Notes under the pieces: generated by a model
Seen by the model: the letters and a program-made list of their open reading frames with translations, nothing else
What the model was told of the DNA's origin: nothing
Database searches by the model: none
Assembly (NCBI GenBank): GCA_964019135.1
Contig: OZ025258.1
Location: 35,420,126 to 35,484,125 of the forward strand
Reading direction: 5' to 3'
DNA length: 64,000 bases
Source: Arenicola marina
Lineage: Eukaryota > Annelida > Polychaeta > Arenicolidae
In this document: positions 48,785 to 61,805 of the stretch, piece after piece
How positions within the stretch are numbered: position 1 is the first letter of the stretch
Layout: every line of letters begins with the position of its first letter
Translations under genes and position numbers: made by a program

Positions 48785-49755
48785 TATGTCTCCCCGGCCT
48801 CCCTGGGGATGTACCCCCCCCCCGGTATAAACACACACCGACGGTTCTAGGGTGCTCAGGCGGCTGGCCACCCTGGGGATGTACCCCCCCCCCCCCCCCG
48901 GTATGAACACACACGGAGGGTTCTAGGGTGCTCAGACGGCTGGCCTCCCTGGGGATGTACCCCCCGCCCCCCACCCATCCGTATGAACCCACACCGAGGG
49001 TTCTAGGGTGCTCAGGCGGCTGGCCTCCCTGGCGATGTACCCCCCCCCCGGTATGAACACACACCGAGGGTTCTAGGGTGCTCAGGCGGCTGGCCTCCCT
49101 GGGGATGCCCCCCCCCCCCGGTATGAACACACCGAGGGTTCTAGGGTGCTCAGGCGGCTGGCCTCCCTGGGGATGTACCCCCCCCCCATCCGTATGAACA
49201 CACGCCGAGGGTTCTAGGGTGCTCAGACGGCTGGCCTCCCTGGGGATGCCCCCCCCCCCATCCGTATGACCACACGCCGACGGTTCTAGGGTGCTCATGC
49301 GGCTGGCCTCCCTGGGGATATACCCTCCCCCCCATATGAACACACACGGAGGGTTCTAGGGTGCTCAGACGGCTGGTCTCCCTGGGGATGTACCCCCCCC
49401 CATCCGTATGAACACACACCGAGGGTTCTAGGGTGCTCAGGCGGCTGGCCACCCTGGGGATGTACCCCCCCCCCCCCCTCCATCCGTATGAACACACACC
49501 GAGGGTTCTAGGGTGCTCAGGCGGCTGGCTTCCCTGGGGATGTACCACCCCCCCCCATCCGTATGAACACACACCGAGGGTTCTAGGGTGCTCAGGCGGC
49601 TGGCCTCCCTGGGGATGTACCCCCCCCCCCCCCATCCGTATGAACACACACCGAGGGTTCTAGGGTGCTCAGACGGCTGGTCTCCCTTGGGATGCACCCC
49701 CCCCCCCCTATCCGTATGAACACACGCCGAAGGTTCTAGGGTGCTCAGACGCCGG
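48785..49755. repeat. about 75-80-bp minisatellite with C-runs, 13 copies
   Basis: Unit: gagggttctagggtgctcag, then gcggctggcctccctgggga, tgtac, a C-run of 7-17, and ccgtatgaacacacac. Copy length varies mainly with the C-run. The long glycine- and proline-rich frames across it are artefacts of the repeat. Confidence 0.97.
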
Positions 49756-50564
49756 CTTTCCGGCTATATGATAAATAAAATGTTGTGTTCTATATGAGTG
49801 GTATTCTCATTAAAACATTTATGCCACAAATATGTATGTAAACTACGACTTTACATTGAATGTTTATTTAATTTATTCAAGCGCCGTTTAACGGCATTGT
49901 CAACTTCCATGTTTGATGTTATGTCAGTTAGCTTGAGGTTACACAACAATAGAAACTATCCCCTATGTTAAGGAATGCAAAAACCCAAATTTTCAACCCC
50001 ATGCTAGAAAAAAATCGGTAACCATGTTGGACTATATGGGCCATAGGAAATTATAGAGCAAGTATCCAACTTTATTTTATAAACAAACAGAAAATAGGTT
50101 CACGTGCGATATGTTTAGCTACAGCCCATAGTATGACACCCCCCTAGTGCGACCCGCCGAAAATTAAACACTCAGCGAATCAGCATGTGATGAGGTCGAC
50201 CGAACCACGCACCCGTAACGTCCGCAAGCATGATTAAATACGCCACAGATTAATGCAACAGGCAGTAATCTGGCCAAACATTAGTAAAAGAAACAATATA
50301 TACAAAGAAAGAAATAACCAGTAACCATATAACCCTGATATACGATCATATTTTAGGCACTACTTGACGGTATATACTTTTCTACGCACGACCTGTAACC
50401 TGTTAGTGTGTAACCTTGAGTGAAGTGTGGTAAAATTTCGTTAGTTACGACGCCATGTTACGCTCCCAAAATGACGTCCGCTTGGTTACGTCATAACAAG
50501 CAGTGTCGTAAATAACGACGTCATATTCGGAGCGTAAGAGGTGGCGAGATCCTGTGATAGCGTC
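49756..50564. other. no gene seen upstream of the small gene
   Basis: Intergenic; it may hold promoter-distal control elements of the gene at 50632, including repeated tgacgt/acgtca words at about 50448-50526. Confidence 0.4.
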
Positions 50565-50595
50565 ATATATATGCCTAAACATCAACATTTCATTC
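50565..50595 (+). promoter_or_regulatory. TATA box and initiator
   Basis: atatatat at 50565-50572 is followed 20 bp later by ttcattc (50589-50595), a fair initiator, placing a start site near 50592 and a 5' UTR of about 40 nt before the ATG at 50632. Confidence 0.55.
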
Positions 50596-50631
50596 AATCT
50601 CCAGCTGAGCTGATTCCACAGTTATTCAACA

Positions 50632-51172
50632 ATGTTTATGCTGCCTGCCGGTATAATAGTTCTGAAACCCGAAGTATTGACCCGGAATTGTAAATGTGCG
50701 TGTTATAAAACGAGCAATGACAACATCATTGATGACTTGTATCTAATACATAAATACTTATCTGTTTCCAGATATGCTCAGAATATTTTGGGTGGCGCTG
50801 CTCAGCATGTTGTACTGGAAGGCCACCAGGCGGCGTGTCGAGCTGGGTCTGGAAGGCGCCGACCCCTCCCAGCACGTTCCCGTGGACATCGAGGAGACGG
50901 GGTCGGGGCCGGCCCTGGTGGGCTCCGGCGGGCAGACCATACGCTGGGAGTCCCTGTGGGAGCCCGGGGTGCGAGAGTACCGGGTCATCCACGTGGCGAG
51001 ACTGTGTAGCATCGTCTGCGCCTACTGTGATACCGTGGTCAGCAAGCGTTGGGCTGCCCTTTGCGATCTCCAATGTGATATTCATGAAGTGGGCAACGCC
51101 TTCGACGCTTGCTTCACGCTGTGGCGAGCCAGAGACGAGACAGGACTCGTGGCCTCGCGGAGTCGCTTCTGA
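50632..51172 (+). CDS. putative secreted six-cysteine protein, two exons
   Basis: Exon 1 is 50632-50650 (ATG, 19 nt, donor gtataa); exon 2 is 50772-51172 (acceptor tttccag, TGA at the end), giving 139 residues. The splice joins MFMLPA to DMLRIFWVALLSMLYW, which forms a signal peptide-like hydrophobic start. A dibasic ATRRR follows, then an acidic spacer, then six cysteines (LCSIVCAYC, LCDLQC, ACF) spaced x3, x2, x11, x3, x11. Exon 2 is GC-rich, unlike its surroundings. TATA/initiator upstream and AATAAA downstream make a compact transcription unit. The family is not recognised. The last five cysteines loosely recall the spacing in CHH/ITP hormones, but the first does not fit. A peptide prohormone or defence peptide is possible. 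Confidence 0.6.
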
Positions 51173-51525
51173 CACCATGAACAGCTCCATGATTAACACT
51201 ATTGCTCCAGGGGGGGACCCGGGGGGCCCGCCCACATCGCGCCCGCCCGGCTGGTAGGCGAAGGAACACCCACTCAGCAACAACCCACGCTCCGACCTAC
51301 ATTACTGACGGCCCGAACGCAAATCTATAAAACGGATACATTACAGCCCGCTTCCGTGCGTCCCATGCTCTCTACCTGGGGATTCCCTGATGACGTCACA
51401 CGGACACTTTGATGAGGAATTCCCTGCACTGAAGTGGTTTTTCACTTTGTACAATCACATTGTACCTGATTACCTAAAAAAATATCCGCTCAAGTCTCGA
51501 GATTGTTATTGGCACGCCGACCTGA

Positions 51526-51531
51526 AATAAA
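51526..51531 (+). terminator. polyadenylation signal
   Basis: AATAAA in ctgaaataaaaactg, about 350 bp after the stop of the six-cysteine gene. Confidence 0.55.
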
Positions 51532-51545
51532 AACTGTTCACTGAT

Positions 51546-52407
51546 GAAATATCTGTCTATGAAACGATGCCAAAGTTGTCAACATTTTTTACTATTGCAA
51601 TTGCTGCTACGTGTTCCCTACATTCCCGCAGCCACATGTAAAACTTCCAAGTCAAATGTAACCATCCAAATTGTACTTTATACGCGAAGCTTGAGAATGG
51701 AGTCTAGCAGATTAAATCCACCATTTCATGTAAGCTATATGAATTACAACACTCACTGGGCTATTAATGGCATAACCAACGAAATTTTTACAAATTTAGG
51801 GCCATATTTGTTCAGACCCGATGGAGATCAGATACAGTCCTAAAGTGCTCCCTCCTATTTTGGAACAAAGTGTTCTGCATAAAAAATGCAAATGGCTACC
51901 TAAACTACCTTCGGAATCCGTTCGCGACCTCAACACTATTGACTTAACCCTTGGGTTCAGAGTTACGAGGGTTGGAGCAGAGATGATGTGCGGAACTAGC
52001 GACCTCTGTTGGGTGAATGCATTTACGCATAGGTGTACGGCGACCCCCCCCCCTACCCCTCCCCGCCCCCCAGCTCTCCCCTACCCTCGGCCTCCCACCC
52101 CCGCCAATTCCCACATTCGCCTTCGTGTGCACATACGCCGCTCAAACCACCCGACATTTTATTTGATGTCACTGTTGGGGGCGGGTGGGGGTAAACATAA
52201 ACCGTTCTCAGCGCTCAGCGTGGGCAAACTTGAGGGGGTGGGGGGAGGGCATATTTGCGATCGGGGGGGGGGCATATTTGCGATCGGGGGGTGGCTCGTA
52301 AAAATTGCGCCTGGGGCGGGGAAGTTTGCTTGCATATCAGCAATCGAGAATTTGCCTATTAATAACAATAGTTGCGTTGTGCCTCTTAGATAGAGCGTTA
52401 CGCCTTA
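51546..52407. other. no gene seen
   Basis: Open frames at 51544-52393 run into C- and G-rich tracts (52045-52110, 52230-52320) and show no family features. Confidence 0.45.
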
Positions 52408-52690
52408 TGCGGTGGCGGATCTAAGTGGGGGGCACAAGGGGCACGTGCCCACCCTTTCGCTGCAAAATAGGCGAAAAGGGCACCCCCTTTATTTGAAGGG
52501 GCTCAGGGGGGGGGCCAAAGTCACTATCCTTTCCCCACAAACTCACCCCACCCCCCCCCGCGGTCACAAGTTTTTCGCACCTGTATAGTAGTACTTAAGT
52601 AAATGGCCCCACCCGCTTCCCCCCACGCCCACCCCCTCCCTCGCGTCCCCCCACCCCCTCGGCAATTCCAGGATCCGCCACTGGTATGGA
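52408..52690. mobile_element. MITE-like element with inverted ends
   Basis: Left end ggtggcggatctaag and right end aggatccgccactg are approximate inverted repeats of GTGGCGGATC. The interior is low complexity and C/G-rich. Flanking 8-bp sequences are not clearly duplicated, so this is tentative. Confidence 0.45.
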
Positions 52691-54384
52691 TGGGCGATGG
52701 TCATGCCAGTCACCTCATCTTTGACTATTATATAATAAACACACGTAAAATTACAAACCCACTCAAAACATGGGATACATTTAGCCCCCTCCCCTCTAAA
52801 ATCCCCCGCCCGAAAATACATTCCTTCTTATGTCATTTTAAGTGTAACTGTAAAATACGGCTACTTACTTCTTTCAATAGTCTATTAATAATTTAATATA
52901 TGCGTGGCAGTGGCGGTTACAGGATGGGCATTTTGCTGAACTTTCCTAAATATGACTCAGTGAGGTAATTGCAATTAAATACGCTACTTTACGGGATCAC
53001 ATCACCCTCGACACCCCCCCCCCCCCCCATGAAGTAAGCAGATCTTGGTGAAACCGCTAATTTCGCTTCTTTTATCTCGTTGAGACCGCCAGAGTGAGCC
53101 ATGATGTAGGCCTTTTTAACAGTTGCAGTCAGCCATCCAGGGTGGATAGAGAGCGGGGTGTGGGGGGGGGGGGGTCTATGTACGCGATGGCACGATTTTA
53201 GCGCCTCTACCATATCAAATAATCCCACAAACATTGAACTGTTGCTAAATGTGTCGCCACACAATATGTCATCTGTCATCCAGTAACATCGTGGGGTGAC
53301 AAGTGGTAGAGGTGGGCGTGGCGAGGTTACGTCATGCAACCACAACCGACTGCTATTCATAGCATATGCACAATGGATGTGGGCACTATGCCTACATCGG
53401 TTTCGTATATAATGCCTTAATGATTCACATGTTTTTGTCATGTGGTGTTCCCAATGCCAATTCGCGATGAGCGATCCGTTATTATAATAGCAGTCTGTGC
53501 TTTCCTCCATATTTGCGATATCGCTTTACACGTGGGTTTTTTCTCGCGCCCCGTCTTCAACAGTCCTTATCTTGGAGATTCGATATTGCTCTCACTTACT
53601 TTTGTGGATTCGCGATTCAGAGGAGGTACCCCCCCCCCTCCCCCCAATGTAGCCTTCATAAGCACCCACGGCGTGCCAACAGGTCATTTCAGACGCCGAG
53701 GGTTACCGATTAAGGTTTAAGTATGCTGTTCATGCAACTGTCACATAAATCTTAAGCCGACCGGGTATAACATAAATAAACCACTTGCCCTCCGGATAAT
53801 ATAAAATATATGTTAAATGGTCGCAATATATGCTGCATCTCTGCCATAAGGTGTAACGGGGAAATGTAGTGACAGATTGGGTGAAACTACAGTGAATATG
53901 GTGCATCACACTAAATAAAGCGGAAGGGTGCCTCTCTGGGCGCAAACATACACATCTTAAAGGCGATTTCGCGAATATCGGGGAATTGACAGACTGCTAT
54001 AACGGATCGCGGTAAATAGGCAAAAGTACGTCTTCGCGTTGAACCAAGAATTATACGGATAACGATCCACAAAAATTACCAACACCCAATCGCGAATCTC
54101 CAAGAATTCCTGGATGCCAATCGCGGAGTTCGGCAAAGGTACCCTCCTCTAAATATGACCGATTATCGGAGGGCGAGAGTCTCCAACAACAAACGGAGGT
54201 TGCTAACCTGGAATGCAGTATAATTTGCAATAATGTTTTCCAATGCTTAAACAAATGGTCTCTACACACAAAACCAGTATATGCATATTCATCGATGCGT
54301 ATTTCTAGTCTTTCTGGCCTTCACCGCCGATCCACTCCTCATATTATTGTTAATGTCGTGGATTAGCAGTTAGGTATCAGAGAT
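52691..54384. other. no gene seen
   Basis: A 173-codon minus-strand frame (52989-53510) is open but has no recognisable domain and crosses homopolymer runs. Confidence 0.45.
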
Positions 54385-54530
54385 TGGGGATTAGGGGTAG
54401 GAATTAGGTATTATGGCTTAAGGATTAGGGATCAGGGATTGGGGATTAGGGATCAGGGCTAGGGATTACGGCTTAGGGATTAGGGGTCAGCGATTGGGAT
54501 AAGAGTTAGAAGTTAGGGCCTATGAATAGG
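54385..54530. repeat. degenerate heptamer repeat, telomere-like
   Basis: Successive seven-base words gggatta, gggatca, gggattg, gggatta, gggatca and gggatta, with drift at both sides. Equivalent to TTAGGG with one added A. Confidence 0.75.
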
Positions 54531-56770
54531 ACCTATGTCTTAATGATAGGGTTTCGGTTTAATGCCCACAGCGTGGCGCCACGTAGCGGGCTGAACGGCG
54601 ATGACGGACAGATACGACCCGGAGGCCCTCACAAACGTGTTCATGGGAACAGAAGCGTATTTGTGTTTGAATGCGGCGTTCGTCTATTCACCCAGTGAAT
54701 GGCAGCTGAGCTGATAGACCTAGTGAACCCATTCCTGTAACACGAGCAGTACATCATCCTACAGAGGACACAGTGCAGAGAGGTATTGGGGTACTTACAG
54801 CAGGGAAGACTAATCGGCTGCATGTCTCTCGGTGGTACAGTTATAATGGTCAGGGCCGAAGCGGATGACCGCTGCACTCACGTGATGGTATTGTGCAATG
54901 CTTTCTATGGCTATGACCCAGTCATTCATGTCCGTGCTGAGGTCAGGGTGTTGGCTGCCATTATGGCTTCCCTCTGGCGTGTTATTGTTTACGTGATGAA
55001 CGACGTTACTGCAAGGCAGCCAACGGTGCTCTCAAGAATCTTGGTTCTCGCTGAGAAACACGAACCCTAAAATATGTCCGAGAGTATTTTCTATATGACA
55101 TATCGAGATTTCGAGCAAAAATTTTATGGCCTTAGCTACCTTGATTTGTCCAAGTGATCGAAGTAAAATAAATAGTATTTAACTTGTATAAAATTATCAA
55201 GAGGTCCTAAAAGCTTAAGTATAATTTTACTGATATAAAAAACCTAGAATGTCTACACTTGTAACGACTCGGAGGGTTTGACCCCGGCGGTTTGACCTAT
55301 TGAATCTGTACAGGGGCGGAGCAGACAATCATATCGGGGTCACAAGCTGGCGTGGATCCAGGAATTTGATAATTTGAGATGGATGATCCACACTTTGGGT
55401 TTGTAATTTTAACGACCGGGGGAGGGGGAGGGGGGGGGGGGTGACCCAAAATAGGCGGTCCACATATAATATGGGGGTCCAGTACAAAAATTCGAGTGTG
55501 GCGTCCACATCTTAGCTGGCATACGGTTACCATTGACCAAGAGCATCCTCCCTCAAAAAGGGGAGGGGGTCAGACCCTCAAGACCCCCTCTCGGATATCT
55601 ATATTGCCTTTGCGGGTAGTACCTGCAAGGACATATCATCCCGGTGACCTCCAACTATCAACCAAGGGAGCCCTGTGACCCCACCTCCCTTGGATCCGCA
55701 CCCGCTGTACGTGCAATCGTACACAGACTGCGTAGACTCTAGGAAGGATGCAGTCGATTTATGTGCCGGGTACTCATGCAGTGACCGAGGCATACACACA
55801 TAGCATAGTTGTTGTTTTTTTCCATAACAAAAATGTAGATATACAACAAGTTCATCAATTCATATCACAATTTTTTTAAACTTTAAGGAGTTTGAGACAG
55901 GGTCCCATTTCTAAGTTATAATGATATATAATAGTGTTTTAATACCGACACAATTCGGAGCTATATTCATCCATTTACATCTATATATATAATTCTTGGT
56001 TATTAAAAATACATGATTAATGAGTTGGCTGTATTAGGACGCTCACCCAATATACATGACTGAAAATCCCCTGGTAAGGATATATTGCATGACTCATTTA
56101 CCCATAATACCAAAAGAGACCACAAAGGCTTTATATGCCGGCAACGAAACAACACATGCTCTATAGTATCTATCATTGGGTTTCAACATACATTTATAAA
56201 GAAAAATATTCGTCACTAGTGCTCGAGTTAAGATTAAATACTGGAAGTTCCTCGTACTTGAATTAATGGTACGGTGCAATGGTAAAGTATATATTGGACT
56301 CCCCTTGCCGCTATTTATTTGTTCGTTAAATACTTCTGCCCACTTTTTTCATTCTTTACATGATAATCCAAGGCCCCAACCAGTTTTCTATAAACATATT
56401 TGCATAGGTGTTGTCAATTTAAAATAGACGCAAACTAGACTCGGGGGGTTTCTTGGTTCGATCTAAATTCAGTGTGCGCAAAGGTTGCATAACACTGTGT
56501 TAATTATCATCACAATTTGTCATTATAACTATCATTACAATTATTATCGTCATGTGCAATTACGTTATCATTAAGTGCGTCACTGTAATTGCAAAATGCA
56601 AGCCTCCGCCCCCCCTCCCCCCCCCCCCGCACCCCGCCTCCCCATGAAGTCTGGATCCGCCCCGGATAGGTGCGCTATGAACTACTAATTACACACCTTA
56701 TATTTATACAGTACTAATATATTCTACCATAAAGAACTAAACGAAAATTATCAAAAATCAGTTTTACTAA
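54531..56770. other. no gene firmly seen
   Basis: A 94-codon plus frame (54786-55070) begins without an ATG and has no recognised family. MITE-like end fragments lie at about 55311-55322 and 56648-56663, and G/C runs at 55421-55442 and 56606-56630. Confidence 0.45.
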
Positions 56771-56776
56771 TTTATT
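56771..56776 (-). terminator. polyadenylation signal of the TPM-domain gene
   Basis: TTTATT on the plus strand, that is AATAAA on the minus strand, about 143 bp after the stop codon. Confidence 0.6.
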
Positions 56777-56918
56777 CAATTGCTTTGGTCTAACATAACC
56801 GACCTGCTTTGAGACACTTTCGTCATTTCATTTTCACCTATTAGCCTGGATAGTGTGCGGTTGTAACCACTGAATCTAATCATAACCATTACACCAAAGC
56901 CTTCAGTGTCCAGGTTGC

Positions 56919-59900
56919 CTAGCCTGATGACGTGGTGCCGTTCACCGCCAGTTCTGCCTGCTCCAGCATATAGACACACACTGTGGCGGCCACGGCCATG
57001 AGAAACCCAATAAGCGGGAAAATCACGCACCAGGGTCTGATCTTTTCTTGAATTCGGATCAAAGCCATCAACAACATCTCAAAGAACCAAATCCCGAGTA
57101 TGACCTTGAATATGGCCTTGATGACGAGACGCCATTGTTCCTCGTCATAATAGTCGCTCTTGCGCTTCGTAGTGAAGAACGCGGCGAAAAATATGGCGAC
57201 TAGAACCAACAGCCCAAAGTTGACCAGAACTAGGATGTAAGCGGGGGAAAACCCAATCACTTTCACCTGGTACTTCTCAATGATATATCTCAAACCGGAG
57301 ATGACGTCACCATTGTTCATGTGAGTGAGCGCCACCTGTTGCACGTCGGCAATGAGAGTGGTTGTTATTGTGCCCGTCAGACCTTCAGCAACAGATGTGT
57401 GCACCTGAAACCACCCAAGAAGATAAATGAAGGTAGAAGTTATTAAGATAACATTTCCTAATCTTTTCAGGTAAAAATGTCTCAATAGAAAATGTGTCAA
57501 TTAAATTTTTTTCAAATAAAAAATTCTCAATAAAAAATTTCTCAATTAAAAATTTCTCAATTAAAGATTTCTTAAAAAATTCTCAATTAAAACTTTCTCA
57601 ATTAAAAGAATTGTAAATTGTTAAATTAAAGATTTCTCAATTACAAATTTCCTAATAAAAAATTTCAATTTAAAATGTTTCAATTTAAAATTTCTCAATT
57701 AAGAATTTCTCATTTAAACATTTCTCCATTACAAATTTCTCAATTCAAAATTATCAATGTCAAAATTCTCAATTTAAATTTCTTCGCGGTCAAATTTCAA
57801 GGATTTCCCTGTTCTATAATATAACATAAGACGTGGTGTTCTACTGAGATTTATAGATATGCGATACCAACGCAGTGACAAGTTGCTGCTTTATTTTAGC
57901 TGGGTTATTTTAGCTAGTTGGCAGTCATCCCTTCAGAGGCAGAGGATGGAACTGCAGCCTGTGTTTTTTTTGTAATTCAAGAAATCAAAACGAGCCACAT
58001 TGCTTTGCTTGATAAAGGGATCATTTTCATAATTACGACTCTATTACCAGTGAGGCGTTCTGCCAATAGACGACCACGATCAAGTTGTCGCAAAAGTAAC
58101 TGGCGTAGTTGTCTAGAAGACCATCGGTAAAGTGGGTCACCGCCAGGTGTCGCTCATCTGCCGTGGAATGCCGCGATGTCTCGTCAAGAAACGGGCGAAT
58201 CTCGTTGCAATTGTTGATGCAGCTAATCCAATGTCATCCAAGCCGAAATGAAAAAAAAAACATATAGTGGATGAGTCAAAGACAAATGATAGATTCTTTA
58301 ATTTCCAGCAAGATTTAAACGCTATTACACCTCGTGTCCCACATTTTGTAGAAGGCTGTAGACGCTGATAACATTAACCGAGACGGGGTGGGGCTGGGGG
58401 TGGGAGCATTCGATAGTCAAACGCTGTATCCAAGAATGTTAAGTTGCTATGTTTTGATGACATGTAAAATGATGGCGACAATAAAACTGCCATAAACCAC
58501 GAGTTTACTTTTTCGTTAAATTATTATTACAATTATTAAATCATGTTGTTACTTGGTACACAAGCAACGTTCAACCGTAGAAGTGACGTTAGATTTGGTT
58601 TTCAATGCCACATACGTGCACGTATGGAATAGACCGGAACATCCTGGCCAAATGCGATCAACCTATCCTCCAAATGCATTGAGCGATCATGTTCCAAAGT
58701 CAAACCGGCGTATGTGGCTCTAAAGCTTGGTACGCTGTCAATTGAGCTACAAACTGCCTCATCAGCAGGGGAAAGAAATGATGGAACCCACATACTTACC
58801 TATTATTTTGACTGAGATCTGGCACGAGAATGCGCGAGACTGCGACGAGAATGAGGGTCGTGTTCAGAATCTCGCCGTGCCACGGTGTGCAGCGATAGGG
58901 CGTGCTGCCCTCTAGCGAGCGAAGGGACGACTCCAGCGCCGCCACTGTGTGGTGCGAGATGGAGAATGAATACATGAGGGTGGAGCTTCGTTACTTGCGT
59001 ACCCTAAGCTATTGATAACCCATCTTACAATTATATATTTGCTTCCATTGGGTAATATATGGAAGGCTCTGGACGGGTTATACAATCTAACAACGCCGTT
59101 ATAGATGCACGCTGAAAAAAATATAGCGAGTTGCGCCTAGCATTCCAGCAGCAAAATAATAATTACGCCGACAGCATTACTGCAGGAAGTAAAGATATAA
59201 CAAAGAACACACTTCGATATAATATCTCCGTGTTCACATTTAGTCATAATAAGATATGGTAATGACGTCTTGTCCGATACGTTTATCATACACATAATGT
59301 CCAGACATCAATATATATATTTATTGTGTATAAAGGTAAATACCTTCTGACGTGTTGAAGACGCTATCTGGGTTACACAAACTGTTCTTGGTATCCCGAC
59401 CGTATGGTAATCCACAGCGCTGCTGACTGGTCTTGGGGTTCGGGAGGGCGCAGTGGGTCCAGAGGGTCTGGTCGTGGATGATGTAGGACGAGTAACCCGG
59501 ATTGAAAGAGGCGTCGTCAGTGCAGCCAGGTAGTGACGTCACATCCTGGATGGGTAAATGCATCGTGCTTGCTTGCTATGTTGCTTGCAGAAATCAGTCA
59601 TCCACGATTCGTTTTATAAGCCCGTCGATTGGTTCTTTTGTGAAGGACACTTTAGCCTTATATAATGTAGTCAAAAATTAAGGAAGAGCGTTTTTTGTGT
59701 TTGTACTACATTAATTTGGGGCTACACATTTGTCGGCTATTACCTGCAGAGCCTCACAGATTGTTCGGATCCCGTGCCAACAGAAGTTGATAAATGCTGC
59801 AGTATTCACTTTTCTTTGAAATAAATATGTATAGGTTTATGCTTTGTTTGCCAGTATAAAAACTTGTACAAATGTCTCACACTATCCAGAACCAAAGGGA

Positions 59901-60734
59901 GCCATTTTAACACAGAACCTATTAGCCAGTGACAACAGTTTAACCCATGAATTTCATAGCGTAAAACCTAGTTTTCCTTTGAGAACACATCATTACGCCC
60001 CCATATACATGTATTTCCAACGACATGCACCGCGACATGAACTGTCTTGCTGTCATTATGATTGCTTTTGACTACTTTTCCGTCGTACAGGCTGGTCCCG
60101 GCCCCAAGATTGACGCTGTGGACCGGTTCTCAGCGCGACAGGTCACATGGTCACATACACTGTCTTTGGGCAGCGTCGAGCGGCAGCCATGTTTACTGAC
60201 AGGTAACGTACTGGCAGGTAAATACGCATGAACAATCAATAGTCACTAACTTTGCGCACCATCTGTATGTACATGCCTTTATTGATGTATGGGGCTCCAC
60301 CACAGCTCCTATCATAGTTCGCTATATTTAATCCTATTTCATAAATTATAGGCTGATTAAGATCGAATTTACTTGTCGCAATTTTAATACTGTTTTGGCT
60401 TATGATATGTATAGCACTGTATATAAATAATCGCATTATTGTCACATACACATACAGCTTATAAATATGCATGAATTGTCATACTCTGCATTATAAACAC
60501 TTTTGATATAAAGGACATTTGACATACATATTAATTATTCCAATACCGACCCATGCTTGTTCGTTTATCACTGACTAATCACTGACCCATCACTGACACA
60601 TGATGCCAGGAATGGTTCCAAGAATGTCCAAATTTTAACGTATACGCACGTACCACTCCCAGAGCAGTTCCCAGCACAGTGAGGAGGAACACGAGGCTGA
60701 CGCGCAGCAGCAGTGGCTGGGCAGGGGTCTCCAT
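56919..60734 (-). CDS. TPM-domain membrane protein, MOLO-1-like, five coding exons
   Basis: Minus-strand exons with matching phases: 60734-60654 (ATG), 59545-59344, 58944-58800, 58222-58048 and 57404-56919 (stop), 362 residues in all. A 5' UTR acceptor may lie at 60766. Residues 1-27 are a signal peptide (LLLRVSLVFLLTVLGTALG). Residues 28-255 resemble a TPM domain as in the Modulator of Levamisole Receptor-1 family: CGLPYGR, LCNPDSVFNTSEVAALESSL, FTDGLLDNYASYFCDNLIVVV, and NNGDVISGLRYIIEKY, with many cysteines and N-glycosylation sites. Three membrane segments follow (about 257-278, 296-316, 326-348). C. elegans MOLO-1 is a single-pass receptor auxiliary protein, so three segments are unusual and the function is uncertain. 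The gene is certain; the family is a judgement from motifs. Confidence 0.82.
57475..57790. repeat. about 13-bp AT-rich repeat, intronic
   Basis: aaatttctcaatt and variants repeat throughout the intron between the exons ending at 57404 and 58048. Confidence 0.85.
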
Positions 60735-60765
60735 TATGACGCGAGGCGATGGCAACCTGCTTCAC

Positions 60766-61805
60766 CTGCAACATGAACGAGTGTATACAATATTTCCCGG
60801 GGCGTTCAGAGGTCCTAAATTGTTCAGGCACAAAATCGACGCCTAGATAATCGACACCAAATTAACCTTAGCAGATGCATGAAATTCACATTGATTTAGC
60901 CGATGCACGAAATTCACATTAGGAGATACACAAAATTTACGTTAGGGGTGTGCACGAAATCGACATCACGGTTGTTCCAGAAACACGGACAAATAGTGTA
61001 CACCATGCACATTTCTATATACGTCGCCGAGAGAAAACTACCTTGGAATAAAGGTAAACACTTGTTCCTTCCAAGATGGGCTATATCCTAAGGTTCCCTA
61101 ATCCAGATGTAACATAATGTTACTTTTCTGACGTTTCAACATCGCATTCACATGTCCATGTTTGCCTCTTGTATAGTAGCACAAGTTACGGTAGTCAACC
61201 AAACAACATCCAATATGCCTATTGTGGCATGGCTCCGTTGCCATCACTCAGTTCAGTGGTGTTTCTACTGCGTTGTTTATTCACGAGGCACAGAGTGGCC
61301 GCATGTCACCGCGTTACACATAACAATGAACCTCTTGATGCCCTGTGGTCCCGTGTTGTGGCGGAGGCTTTATTGATCTTCCCATTCAAGCGGAACCCGC
61401 CAGGACTGCGCTATAATCTGCCCTCCGCGCTGCCCTTCTTCGTGTACTCGATTATTGCAGTAAATGCTAGTCGTAAGTGATATGTGAGATATACTGAAAA
61501 AACGCTTGCAAGCGTGGACAAACGCCCCCGGGGCCACTGGTGCTTGTGTGGCAAATGACTCCTTACTCCTTACATTGTGAGAGCTTCTACACCCCACATT
61601 GTTATTAACCACTCCGCCCCCCACCCCCTCTTCCCTTCCCTCCCCCACCATATTACCCTGAAGTGAAACACGGGATTACGGGAAGACGGGATTAGGCCAA
61701 AAACTGCAAATTTACGTTTCCTGTCAGTGTGTTGGTTAATTTGCGCGGCTGCTCGTTTCATGTTAACGTTCAACCAAGTTCAAGCGATGTATTCCTGTAC
61801 ACAAT
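60766..61805. other. 5' flank of the TPM-domain gene, no other gene seen
   Basis: Contains a short repeat gatgcatgaaattcacatt with three or four drifting copies (about 60873-60970). The open frames at 61152-61480 are not recognised. Confidence 0.45.

Noticed and set aside
48741..49697. Glycine- and proline-rich ORFs up to 200 codons
   Set aside because: They follow the C-run minisatellite and change frame with C-run length; no independent coding signal.
51000..51172. Assignment of the six-cysteine protein to the CHH/ITP hormone family
   Set aside because: Only the last five cysteines roughly fit, the first is misplaced, and no other family residues are visible.
52989..53510. 173-codon minus-strand ORF
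   Set aside because: No domain, crosses C/G runs, no splice or promoter context.
54786..55070. 94-codon ORF with even hydrophobic content
   Set aside because: No ATG at its start, no family resemblance, no supporting splice structure; left as uncertain.
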